A stretch of 64,000 nt of DNA from Halobaculum marinum (GTDB lineage Archaea > Halobacteriota > Halobacteria > Halobacteriales > Haloferacaceae), in NCBI RefSeq assembly GCF_029338555.1, contig NZ_CP119989.1, positions 2,294,001 to 2,358,000 on the forward strand, written 5' to 3'. Positions 1 to 7,704 of this stretch are shown piece by piece (the stretch's first letter is position 1; each line of letters opens with the position of its first letter). The position numbers and the translations under genes were made by a program. Under the pieces are notes generated by a model, which had not been told where the DNA came from, made no database searches, and saw only the letters and a list, made by a program, of their open reading frames with translations.

Positions 1-678
1 GTCCTCGGGGACACGACTGATCCGTCGGACGATGTTCGAGTTCTCGAAGGCGATTTTCTGGAGGACGACGCCGAAGTCCTTCCCCCACGCTTCGACGGTT
101 TCGGCCTTCTCTTCGAGTTGGGGGAGGAGTCGCTTGTCGAGACAACTCCGATAGTCCATCTGGCGCGACCCCACCGGCGGGTCGGGTGGGTGGCCGTCGT
201 CGATTTCGTCCATGTACTCGTTGAACTCCTCGCGGATGCTCCCCCCCGAGAAGTAGGAGGACTGGATCTCGACGGCCGCGAAGTCGGTGATCTCGCCGTC
301 GCGGTGGATCACCGGGATGAGGTCTATCCGCCCGGCCTCGCCGAGCGTGCGCTCTTCGAGGACGAAGAAGGACCCGTCGGCGTCGGGGAAGAGGTGTTCG
401 CGCATGTCGTCCCAGACGACGTCGGACTTGAACCGCTCGGGACAGGTGATGACGGCGTTGCCGTCGGGCCCGGAAGCACTACACACGCCGAGCGGGCGAG
501 TCTCTCCGTGCTCCTCGCTCACGTCGGTGGCTTTCGTGCACGCGTAGCCGTTGAACGGGCACGTCGACGAGTAGATGGGGCGCCCGCTTTTGGTCTCCAT
601 CACCTGTTCGCGACGCTCGGGGATGTCGTGTGTCGAGTTGAACCCGTACACTTCGCGAAACAGCGGTGTATCCGGCAT
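1..678 (-). CDS. NotI-family restriction endonuclease (N-terminal 226 aa, cut by window edge)
   Basis: Reading leftwards from the ATG at 676-678 gives an open frame of 226 codons that runs off the window. It matches the NotI endonuclease architecture. Four cysteines form the N-terminal metal-binding site (C40, C47 in CPFNGYAC, C66 in GVCS, C79 in ITCPERF), comparable to the iron-binding Cys4 site of NotI. They are followed by a PD-(D/E)XK core with D119 in GRIDLIPVI and E137/Q139 in AAVEIQSS; NotI itself uses an ELEIQ-type E-x-Q signature. It would cleave a rare GC-rich palindrome as a dimer. No methyltransferase is present to its right; a partner, if any, lies to the left beyond the window. 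The family assignment comes from recalled motifs, not a search. The C-terminal half is unseen. Confidence 0.8.
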   Translation of the reverse strand, partial: MPDTPLFREVYGFNSTHDIPERREQVMETKSGRPIYSSTCPFNGYACTKATDVSEEHGETRPLGVCSASGPDGNAVITCPERFKSDVVWDDMREHLFPDADGSFFVLEERTLGEAGRIDLIPVIHRDGEITDFAAVEIQSSYFSGGSIREEFNEYMDEIDDGHPPDPPVGSRQMDYRSCLDKRLLPQLEEKAETVEAWGKDFGVVLQKIAFENSNIVRRISRVPED

Positions 679-813
679 CGGTGACGATTTTGACGTGGTT
701 CTGATAAGTGTACTGTCCCGACTGTGGCGCCCGTCCAGTGGACGTAGCGCCCCCAATCTCATCGCGGATAACTGGGGAGTCACTCGTAAGTAACCGAACG
801 TCAAGGTGGGAGT

Positions 814-1005
814 ATGCACACGAACGACCGGCGTACCCAACTGGAGGGGGAGCGGCTCGAGGACCTGCCCGAGTTCGAGCTTCGGTACCTCTTCGACGAC
901 GGGGAGCGGCCGAGTTCGGTGACGATCTACGCGCCCGAGTCGCTGGAGACGACGTGGCTCACCGCCGACGCCGACGTGGCAGTGTCACTCGACGAACTCC
1001 GCTGA
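814..1005 (+). CDS. Small haloarchaeal protein, DUF7511-like
   Basis: This 63-aa acidic protein starts at the ATG at 814. Its tail (TTWLTADADVAVSLDELR) closely resembles the tail of the 70-aa protein at 47528-47740 (TTTWLSVNAECLVSLEDAR). The two are probably members of one small haloarchaeal family, which I associate with DUF7511. The pattern is a beta-rich core ending in a W-L-x-V/A-D motif. There is no signal peptide or membrane segment. The function is unknown. It stands alone between the NotI-like gene, which is divergent, and the stress-gene cluster. Confidence 0.7.
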   Translation: MHTNDRRTQLEGERLEDLPEFELRYLFDDGERPSSVTIYAPESLETTWLTADADVAVSLDELR

Positions 1006-1085
1006 GCAGACGGTAAGAGACGACGACCTGCCCGTCGGGAGGGCCGGTGACAGCGGAACCGCGAGACGCGGGCGCGAGGGGGAGC

Positions 1086-1094
1086 GCTTAATCC
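1086..1094 (+). promoter_or_regulatory. Candidate TATA box for the micro-ORF/USP/APC operon
   Basis: The stretch gcttaatcc lies 23-31 nt upstream of the ATG at 1117. This is the usual distance for a leaderless haloarchaeal transcript that begins at that ATG rather than at the USP start at 1221. Confidence 0.4.
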
Positions 1095-1116
1095 GCCTCG
1101 GTGAGTGCGGGGCCGT

Positions 1117-1224
1117 ATGGACGAACACGACGTCAGCGGTGCGACCGGGTATCGGCCCGGTCGCCTGCATACGCCGCCGCGACGCAGTGCAACCAGCGAT
1201 CCCGGCGGAGGTGGTCGCCAATGA
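1117..1224 (+). CDS. Putative 35-aa micro-ORF coupled to USP
   Basis: An ATG about 25 nt below a TATA-like sequence opens a 35-codon frame rich in Gly, Arg and Pro. It begins MDEHDVSGATGYRPGR and ends GGGGRQ. Its TGA overlaps the ATG of the following universal stress protein (ATGA at 1221-1224). The position directly after the promoter and the exact stop-start overlap suggest a translated leader or small protein that couples translation to the USP gene. The composition is unlike the acidic proteome, so it may instead be a chance frame. Confidence 0.4.
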   Translation: MDEHDVSGATGYRPGRLHTPPRRSATSDPGGGGRQ

Positions 1225-1646
1225 CCGGACTGCTCGCCCGCGCCGTCGTCCCCGTCGCCTCCGAGAAGGACGCCACCGCGACGGCTTCGGCGCTGGCGGC
1301 TCACGACGCCGAAGTCGGTGACGTGACGCTCGTGTACGTCGTCGAGAAGGCCGGCGGCGCCGCGGACAAGGCGGGTGTCGAACAGCGCGAGGAGGCCGCC
1401 CGGGAGGCGTTCGACGCTTTCGACGCCGTGCTCGGAGGCGCGGCCACCGACCATCGGATCGCGTACCACACCGACATCGTCGACGGGATTCTCGGCGTGG
1501 CCGACGACGTCGACGCCACGGCGGTCGTGTTCACGCCTCGCGATGGCGGTCGATTCATCCGTCTGCTCACCGGCGACGTGGCACTACGTCTCGTCACCGA
1601 CGCCGACCGACCCGTCGTGAGCCTCCCCCGGCACGTGGACGAATGA
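1221..1646 (+). CDS. Universal stress protein (UspA family), single domain
   Basis: This 141-aa protein has the UspA Rossmann-like fold pattern. It opens with the strand LLARAVVPVAS and carries VTLVYVVE in the second strand. It ends with a beta strand (RPVVSLPRHVDE). The canonical ATP-binding G-2x-G-9x-G-S/T motif is only weakly represented (around FTPRDGGRFIRLLTGDVALRLV). The start at 1221 matches the family; longer upstream readings are unlikely. Its stop overlaps the start of the APC-USP transporter (ATGA at 1643), so the two are co-transcribed. It probably acts as a cytoplasmic partner that senses or regulates transport. Confidence 0.85.
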   Translation: MTGLLARAVVPVASEKDATATASALAAHDAEVGDVTLVYVVEKAGGAADKAGVEQREEAAREAFDAFDAVLGGAATDHRIAYHTDIVDGILGVADDVDATAVVFTPRDGGRFIRLLTGDVALRLVTDADRPVVSLPRHVDE

Positions 1647-3901
1647 GCGGCGACGAGGAACTCGCGAAGGACCTCGGCCTGCTGTCGGCGCTGACCATCG
1701 GCGTCGGGACGATGATCGGCGCCGGCATCTTCGTGTTGCCCGGGCAAGCGGCCGCCGCCGCGGGCCCGGCCGTGGCGCTGTCGTTCGTCATCGGGGGCGT
1801 CATCTCGCTGTTCACGGCGCTGTCCGCCAGCGAGTTGGGGACAGCGATGCCGAAAGCGGGCGGCAGCTACTACTACGTCAACCACGCGCTCGGGCCGGTG
1901 TTCGGCTCCGTCGCGGGCTGGGGCAACTGGATGGGGCTGGCGTTCGCCTCGGCGTTCTACACACTCGGATTCGGCGAGTACCTCGCGACGTTCCTCCCGA
2001 TCCCGAGCGTCTCGCTTGGGCTGGTCACGCTGTCGTCGTTCCAGATCGGCGCGCTACTCGCCGGGGCCACGTTCATCCTGGTGAACTACGTCGGCGCGAA
2101 AGAGACCGGGCGACTCCAGGTCGTCATCGTCGTCGCGCTCGTGTCGATCCTCACCGCGTTCTCCGTTCTCGGATTCCTGCAGGCCGACCTCTCGACCCTG
2201 CGACCGTTCTTCCCAGCCGAGACGGGCGGTGCGTCCGCGATCCTCCCGGCGACGGGGCTGGTGTTCGTCTCCTTCCTCGGCTTCGCAAAGATCACGACGG
2301 TCGCCGAGGAACTGCGCAACCCCGGTCGGAACCTCCCGTTGGCGGTCGTCGGGAGCGTCGTCATCGTGACCGTGATGTACGCGATCATCATGGTCGTGCT
2401 GATGGGCGTGATCAACTGGCGCCAACTCGGCCCCGACTTCACCACGACGCCGGTGCTCGACGTGGCTGAGATCGCGTTCGGCACCGTCGGGCTGGCGGCG
2501 GTCGGCGTCGGCGTGCTGACGTTCGCGGGACTGCTCGCCACCGCCTCCTCGGCGAACGCGTCGATCCTCGCGTCGTCACGGATCAACTTCGCGATGGGGC
2601 GGGACAAACTGATCTCGGCGGCGCTGAACGACATCCACCCGCGCTTCGCTACGCCGTACCGCAGTATTGCGGTCACCGGCGCGCTGATCCTCCTGTTCAT
2701 CGTGATCGGCGACGTGAAGGTGCTCGCGAAGGCGGGCAGCGTGCTCCACCTCATCGTGTACGGCCTGCTCAACGTCGCGCTGATCGTGATGCGCGAGGCG
2801 TCGCCCGAGGAGTACGACCCCGACTTCGAGGTGCCGCTGTACCCGGTGGTGCCGATCCTCGGCGCGGTCACGTCGTTCGGCCTCATCGCGTTCATGGACA
2901 GAAACGAGATCGTACTCGCGTTACTGTTCGTCGCGGGCGGCCTCCTGTGGTACTTCCTGTACGCCCGGTCGCGCACCGACAAACAGGGCGTCCTCTCGGA
3001 GTACGTCCTCAGTCGGCGCGAGGAGTTCCCGGACACCGCTGTGTCGGCCGCGGCGGCAGCAAAGCCCGACAGCAATGACTACCGCGTGTTGGTCCCGCTG
3101 GCGAACCCCGCGAGCGAGGCCGACCTCATCGAGTTGGCGGCGAACATCGCTCGCGAGCGCGGCGGGTCGGTCGATGCCGTCCACATCGTCTCGGTGCCCG
3201 ACCAGACCTCGTTGGAGTACGCGGCCGAACACGTCCCCGAGTTCGACGACACGACCGACGAGTTGCTCGACCGCGCCCGCCTCGACGCCGAGGAGTTGGG
3301 CGTCCCGGTCGAGACGAGCACCGTCGTCTCCCACCAGTCGTTCGCGGAGGTGTTCGACGTGGCCCGCACCCACGACGCCGACCTCGTCGTGATGGGGTGG
3401 GGGCCGGAGGGGCACGGCGCGCCCGGTCGCGTCGAAGGGCGCATCGACGAACTCACGCAGGATCTGCCGTGCGACTTCCTCGTGCTCAAAGACCGCGGCT
3501 TCGACCCCGAGCGCGTGCTGGTGCCGACGGCGGGTGGGCCCGACTCGGACCTTTCTGCGGAGGTCGCCGGCTACCTCCGGTCCGCGTTCGACTCGCAGAT
3601 CAGCCTGCTGCACGTCGCCGACGATGTCGGCGCCGGCAAGGAGTTCCTCGCGACGTGGGCCAACGAGCACGGTCTCGGCGAGGCCGACCAGATCGTCGAG
3701 TCGGGCGAGGTCGAGGATGCGATCGCACGCCACGCCGCCGCCGCGTCGCTGGTGATCATCGGGGCGACCGAGCGCGGGATGCTCTCGCGACTCCTGAGCG
3801 GGGCGCTCGCGCTCGACGTCGTCGACGAGGTCGACTGCTCGGTGCTGCTGGCCGAGCGCCCGACGAACCGGAGCCTCCGCGACCGCCTGTTCGGTAGGTG
3901 A
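1643..3901 (+). CDS. APC-family amino acid permease fused to two USP domains
   Basis: This is a 752-aa membrane protein. Residues ~10-440 form about 12 hydrophobic segments of an amino acid/polyamine/organocation transporter. They begin with the diagnostic glycine-rich TM1 (GVGTMIGAGIFVLPGQAA). Two consecutive UspA-type cytoplasmic domains follow at ~475-610 (YRVLVPLANPASEADL) and ~619-745 (ERVLVPTAGGPDSDL). The last USP domain keeps a GATERGMLSRLLSG-like nucleotide-binding loop. This fusion is known in haloarchaea and is annotated as a cationic amino acid transporter-like protein. The substrate is uncertain. It is translationally coupled to the single-domain USP upstream, consistent with nucleotide- or stress-dependent control of uptake. 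Confidence 0.9.
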   Translation: MSGDEELAKDLGLLSALTIGVGTMIGAGIFVLPGQAAAAAGPAVALSFVIGGVISLFTALSASELGTAMPKAGGSYYYVNHALGPVFGSVAGWGNWMGLAFASAFYTLGFGEYLATFLPIPSVSLGLVTLSSFQIGALLAGATFILVNYVGAKETGRLQVVIVVALVSILTAFSVLGFLQADLSTLRPFFPAETGGASAILPATGLVFVSFLGFAKITTVAEELRNPGRNLPLAVVGSVVIVTVMYAIIMVVLMGVINWRQLGPDFTTTPVLDVAEIAFGTVGLAAVGVGVLTFAGLLATASSANASILASSRINFAMGRDKLISAALNDIHPRFATPYRSIAVTGALILLFIVIGDVKVLAKAGSVLHLIVYGLLNVALIVMREASPEEYDPDFEVPLYPVVPILGAVTSFGLIAFMDRNEIVLALLFVAGGLLWYFLYARSRTDKQGVLSEYVLSRREEFPDTAVSAAAAAKPDSNDYRVLVPLANPASEADLIELAANIARERGGSVDAVHIVSVPDQTSLEYAAEHVPEFDDTTDELLDRARLDAEELGVPVETSTVVSHQSFAEVFDVARTHDADLVVMGWGPEGHGAPGRVEGRIDELTQDLPCDFLVLKDRGFDPERVLVPTAGGPDSDLSAEVAGYLRSAFDSQISLLHVADDVGAGKEFLATWANEHGLGEADQIVESGEVEDAIARHAAAASLVIIGATERGMLSRLLSGALALDVVDEVDCSVLLAERPTNRSLRDRLFGR

Positions 3902-4013
3902 AGGGCGCGGGCGGCGGCGGACACCGACACCGGCGCCGGCGTCGCACCCGACCGGTTCCGGCAAGTCGACCGCCCAACGGCACCTACTTCTGGAGCGACC
4001 CGGAGTTCGGAAC

Positions 4014-6200
4014 GTGACCGACAGCGACGCCGACGCGAGGGCGCGACCGCCGGAGACGCCGCGACGACCCGAGACCGAGCAGTTGCACGGCGAGTCGATC
4101 ACGGACCCGTACCGGTGGCTGGAAGCCGACGACGACGAGGTCGCCGAGTGGACCGCCGCGCAAAACGAGTACGCGGAGACCGTCCTCGACACGCCCCAGC
4201 GCGCGGCGCTGGCTGAACGATTCGACTCGCTCGGGCGCGTCGACGAGTACGGCCCCGTCACCGTCGCGGGCGACCGTCTGTTCCAGGAGGTGAAGCGCCC
4301 CGACGACGAACAGCCAACGCTGTACGCGTACGACGACGCCGCGAGCGTCGGGAGCGACGACGGGCACGTCCTCGTCGACCCCAACGACTGGGACGGCGAC
4401 GGCACCGTCTCGGTGGACTGGTTCGTCCCCGGGCCGGACGGAAACTACCTCGCGTACGGCGTCGCGGAGGGCGGCGACGAGCAGTACGACGTCCGCGTCG
4501 TCGACGCCGCGACGGGCGCGGTCGTCGAGACCGTCGCCGACGCGGGTCGGACCCAGTCGAACGGGTTCGCGTGGGTCGACGGCGACGCAGATGGGGAACC
4601 GCGCGGGTTCTACTACGTGACGACGGGGGCAGCGGGCGTGGAGAGAGACGCAGACGCCGGCGACGAGGAGGCCAGCGACGACACCGACGCGAGCGCGAGC
4701 GACGACGGCGCCAGCGGCGACGGGCAACTCGACAAGGCGGTCCGGTTCCACGAGTTCGGCGCCGGCACGGCTCCCGCCGAGGACCACGTCGTCGCCGACG
4801 ACGTGGACGAGACGACGTGGCCAACGCTCGTCACCGACGGCGACGCACTCGTCGCGCAGTTCGCCACGGGGTGGGAGCGGTCGGACCTGTATGGCTACCG
4901 CGGCGACCCCGCGGAGGCGACGCTCGACCCCGTCCTCACGGGGTACGACGCCGTGTTCACGCCGACGGTCGACGGCGACCGCGGGCGTCTCCTGCTCACG
5001 ACCGAACACGGCGCCGACTTCGGGCGCGTACTCTCGACCCCCCTGGCGGACGCCCTCGCGGGCGACGCCGACGACCCCGAGGACTACACGGAACTGATCG
5101 GCGAGACGGATGCGGTGTTGCGCGAGGTCGAGGTGGCCGGCGACCGCATCGTCGCCCACTACCACCGCGACGCTAGTTCGGAGGTCGTCGTCCTCGACGC
5201 CGACGGCAGCCGCGAGCGGACGGTCGACCTCCCGGCGTTCCCGACCGTCCACGGCGTCGACGGGGCGAGTGACGCGCCGACGGCGTTCCTCGTCGTCCAG
5301 TCGTTCGCCGACCCTCCGTCGGTCCGCCGGGTCGACCTCGCGGACGGATCGACGGAGACGCTGTGTCGTCAGTCGACGGCGGTCGAGTTCGACGTCGAGG
5401 TGAGCCAGGAGCGGTTCGAGTCGGCAGACGGGACGACCGTCCCCGCCTTCGTCGTCCGCCGGAGCGACGTGGCTCCCGACGGCGACAACCCGGCGCTCGT
5501 GACGGGGTACGGCGGCTTCCGCGTGAACCGGACGCCGACGTTCGACCGGTTCCGCCTGCCGTTCCTCGCGGCCGGCGGCGTGTTCGTGCTCGCGACGCTG
5601 CGCGGCGGCACCGAGTACGGCGATCCGTGGCACGAGGCGGGACGCCGCGAGAACAAACAGCGCGTGTTCGACGACGCGCTCGCCGTCGCCGACGGCGTCG
5701 TCGACAGCGGGTGGGCCGACCCCGACCGAGTCGGCGTCAGCGGTGGCTCGAACGGGGGGTTGCTCGTCGGCGCGCTGATCACCCAGCGGCCCGAGCGGTT
5801 CGCCGTCGCGCTGTGTCACGTGCCGCTGCTCGACATGCTCCGGTTCCACCGCTTCCTGCTCGGTGCCTCGTGGACGACGGAGTACGGCCACCCGGAGGAG
5901 GACCCCGAAGCGTTCGCCTACATCCGCGACTACTCGCCGTACCACAACGCCCCCGAGGCGGCCTACCCGGCGACGATGTTCACCACCGCGCTTGGCGACA
6001 CGCGGGTCCACCCCTGCCACGCGCGCAAGATGACGGCGTTGGTGCAGGCGCGGCACACCGGCGACGACCCGGTGATCCTCCGGGTCGGGGACGACGCTGG
6101 CCACGGGGTCGGCAAGCCCACGTCGATGCAGGTGCGCGAGAACAGCGAACGGTGGGGGTTCGTGTTCGACCAGTTGGGGATGGACGTCGACGAACTGTGA
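4014..6200 (+). CDS. Prolyl oligopeptidase family serine peptidase (S9A)
   Basis: The 728-aa enzyme starts at GTG 4014. An N-terminal helical/beta-propeller region begins with the S9A signature region (YRWLEADDDEVAEWTAAQN). It precedes a C-terminal alpha/beta-hydrolase domain. The catalytic triad can be placed: S579 in GVSGGSNGGLLVG, D662 in LGDTRVHPCHA and H697 in DDAGHGVGKP, with spacing matching prolyl oligopeptidases. A strongly acidic low-complexity insert lies at about residues 200-240, a typical halophilic insertion in the propeller. There is no signal peptide, so it is probably a cytoplasmic peptidase that cuts short peptides after proline. It stands alone. Confidence 0.93.
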   Translation: MTDSDADARARPPETPRRPETEQLHGESITDPYRWLEADDDEVAEWTAAQNEYAETVLDTPQRAALAERFDSLGRVDEYGPVTVAGDRLFQEVKRPDDEQPTLYAYDDAASVGSDDGHVLVDPNDWDGDGTVSVDWFVPGPDGNYLAYGVAEGGDEQYDVRVVDAATGAVVETVADAGRTQSNGFAWVDGDADGEPRGFYYVTTGAAGVERDADAGDEEASDDTDASASDDGASGDGQLDKAVRFHEFGAGTAPAEDHVVADDVDETTWPTLVTDGDALVAQFATGWERSDLYGYRGDPAEATLDPVLTGYDAVFTPTVDGDRGRLLLTTEHGADFGRVLSTPLADALAGDADDPEDYTELIGETDAVLREVEVAGDRIVAHYHRDASSEVVVLDADGSRERTVDLPAFPTVHGVDGASDAPTAFLVVQSFADPPSVRRVDLADGSTETLCRQSTAVEFDVEVSQERFESADGTTVPAFVVRRSDVAPDGDNPALVTGYGGFRVNRTPTFDRFRLPFLAAGGVFVLATLRGGTEYGDPWHEAGRRENKQRVFDDALAVADGVVDSGWADPDRVGVSGGSNGGLLVGALITQRPERFAVALCHVPLLDMLRFHRFLLGASWTTEYGHPEEDPEAFAYIRDYSPYHNAPEAAYPATMFTTALGDTRVHPCHARKMTALVQARHTGDDPVILRVGDDAGHGVGKPTSMQVRENSERWGFVFDQLGMDVDEL

Positions 6201-6216
6201 GCCTACAGTCTGGTGG

Positions 6217-7098
6217 TTAGTCGTCGCTGCGTCGATCCCAGTCGGCGATATTCAGTTCCTCGTCCAGTTCGATGGCGAGCACGTCGCCGTCGATTTCGAA
6301 CCGGCCCGCAATCTGGAACGGCTCCACCTGGACGGCGTCGACGTGCCAGTCAACCTCGGTAGACCACGCTCGGTCGCGCCAGACGTCGATCCCGTGGTCG
6401 CGGTAGAACTCCGACACGACGCCGCGAAAGCGGAGGAGCGACGCGAGGTTGGCGTAGAGGAACCACGCGCAGTCGCGGCAAGCGGCGTGGACGAGCGCCT
6501 CCGCCGGCCGCATATCGGTGGCCTCCCAGTGGTCGGCCTCCTTGACCGGGGACAGATCCACACGCCCGGTACAGTACGGGCAAATCCCGTTGAACATCGA
6601 CGCGTAATCGCGCTTCATCCGCCGATCGAGCGCCTCGAGAACCGTCTCTGGAGAGTCTGGGTCTATCCGGTCGCCGTCTACCGGATACCTGATCTCGATG
6701 TCACCACACGAACGGCAGCCCAAGAACGCGCGACCGTCCTCGTACCAGCCGTATCGCGGTTTGCCACAGGAGTCACACGAGTCTGGGAGCTCGAACGGCT
6801 CGACGGACGTGTCCCTACCGCGACCCCGCGCGACGACGGCCTGGTACGCCCGGATGCCCGCGAGCGTCAGGCCGTAGCCGCGCTCCTTCTCCTCGACGAA
6901 CTCGCCGAGCAACTGCTTGAGGTGGTAGTTGAAGCGCCCGTTGTCCTCGGCGCCGACCGCCTCCTGCAACTCGCTGAACGCGAGCGTCGCGTACCCACCC
7001 TCACCGCTCGCGTCGCCCAGCGACGTGATGATCCCCAGCCGCGTCTCGTCGGCGAGGAGCTCGAAGGTCCGCCGTGTCGGCGACACGTCCTCGGTCAT
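6217..7098 (-). CDS. Winged-helix regulator with zinc-ribbon domain (ArsR-like, DUF7351 type)
   Basis: The 293-aa protein begins with a winged-helix domain (FELLADETRLGIITSLGD..., residues ~12-95). This is followed by a zinc-ribbon region with CDSC and CRSC pairs (~105-135), and a second set (CPYC ... CRDC, ~170-210), then a C-terminal beta-rich domain. This layout is common in haloarchaeal ArsR-like transcription regulators annotated DUF7347/DUF7351. The ligand is unknown. A TATA-like element (5'-CCTATATCAC on the - strand, ~7119-7128) sits ~25 nt upstream of the ATG. A perfect 16-bp palindrome lies farther upstream at 7155-7170. It converges on the S9 peptidase gene. Confidence 0.85.
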   Translation of the reverse strand: MTEDVSPTRRTFELLADETRLGIITSLGDASGEGGYATLAFSELQEAVGAEDNGRFNYHLKQLLGEFVEEKERGYGLTLAGIRAYQAVVARGRGRDTSVEPFELPDSCDSCGKPRYGWYEDGRAFLGCRSCGDIEIRYPVDGDRIDPDSPETVLEALDRRMKRDYASMFNGICPYCTGRVDLSPVKEADHWEATDMRPAEALVHAACRDCAWFLYANLASLLRFRGVVSEFYRDHGIDVWRDRAWSTEVDWHVDAVQVEPFQIAGRFEIDGDVLAIELDEELNIADWDRRSDD

Positions 7099-7154
7099 AC
7101 TCCAACGGTGAGACAGTCGGTGATATAGGTTCTTGTCGGGAGATCAGATACGAA

Positions 7155-7170
7155 GTGAACTGCAGTTCAC
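7155..7170. promoter_or_regulatory. Perfect 16-bp palindrome GTGAACTGCAGTTCAC
   Basis: This is a self-complementary 16-mer in the 219-bp gap between the winged-helix regulator (-, start 7098) and the gene at 7318 (+). It sits ~30-40 nt upstream of the regulator's TATA-like box. It has the symmetry expected of a site for a dimeric winged-helix protein, so autoregulation is a reasonable guess. The binding protein is not known. Confidence 0.6.
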
Positions 7171-7212
7171 CGAGTGGTTAATACGACGGATCACGATTAG
7201 CAAATCGGCGTC

Positions 7213-7260
7213 GGGACGGAGGGACCAGTGCCTCTGACATGGACTCCCACCCTCCGTCCC
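7213..7260. repeat. 11-bp perfect inverted repeat with 26-nt loop
   Basis: GGGACGGAGGG (7213-7223) and CCCTCCGTCCC (7250-7260) are exact reverse complements separated by 26 nt. The stem lies 58 bp or more upstream of the gene at 7318. It could be an RNA hairpin in a 5' leader, a terminator for antisense transcription, or a DNA element. No U-tract follows. Confidence 0.6.
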
Positions 7261-7317
7261 CGTCGTCCCGTTCTCGACCCCGGAACCAGTAAGTCCAGTG
7301 ACGCTGTACGGTCACGT

Positions 7318-7704
7318 ATGACAGCCGACGAGTCGAGGCTCGCCCGGGAGCTACGGACGAACGGCGTCGACGTCGAGGAGGTTCGCGTCACGCCCGAGCG
7401 GTTCGCCGTCGCCTACACCACGACGCTGCCGGGGGCTGAGCCTGACCACGCCGAGATGGGGCGCATCTGTAACACGTTCATCGACCTCGTCGAGGCCGAC
7501 GAGGTGGACGCCCGCCGTATCGAGGCGACTTCGCTCCGCTTCGAGAACGACGTACAGGCGACGTGGTGCGTCGAGCCCGACTGGATAGACGGGCTCACCA
7601 CCTACCGTCTCTCCGAGGAGGAGTTCTCCGCGCGTGTCCTCGACTCCGTCGAGGTCGACCCGGACGACACCCCGCTCGTCGACGCCGGCGGGGGCGGACG
7701 GTGA
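7318..7704 (+). CDS. Conserved haloarchaeal hypothetical protein
   Basis: The 128-aa acidic cytoplasmic protein starts at ATG 7318. I see no recognisable catalytic motif. It has an alternating strand/helix pattern (VEEVRVTPERFAVAYTTTLP; EMGRICNTFIDLVEADEVDARRIEAT) and a single conserved-looking Trp-Cys (TWCVEPDW). Its stop overlaps the GTG start of the downstream alpha/beta hydrolase (GTGA at 7701-7704), which indicates a two-gene operon. Confidence 0.75.
   Translation: MTADESRLARELRTNGVDVEEVRVTPERFAVAYTTTLPGAEPDHAEMGRICNTFIDLVEADEVDARRIEATSLRFENDVQATWCVEPDWIDGLTTYRLSEEEFSARVLDSVEVDPDDTPLVDAGGGGR

Noticed and set aside
3984-6104. 706-aa open frame on the - strand opposite the S9 peptidase
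   Set aside because: It is an Arg/Val/Asp-rich antisense shadow in a high-GC region; the + strand frame has the full catalytic triad and domain structure.
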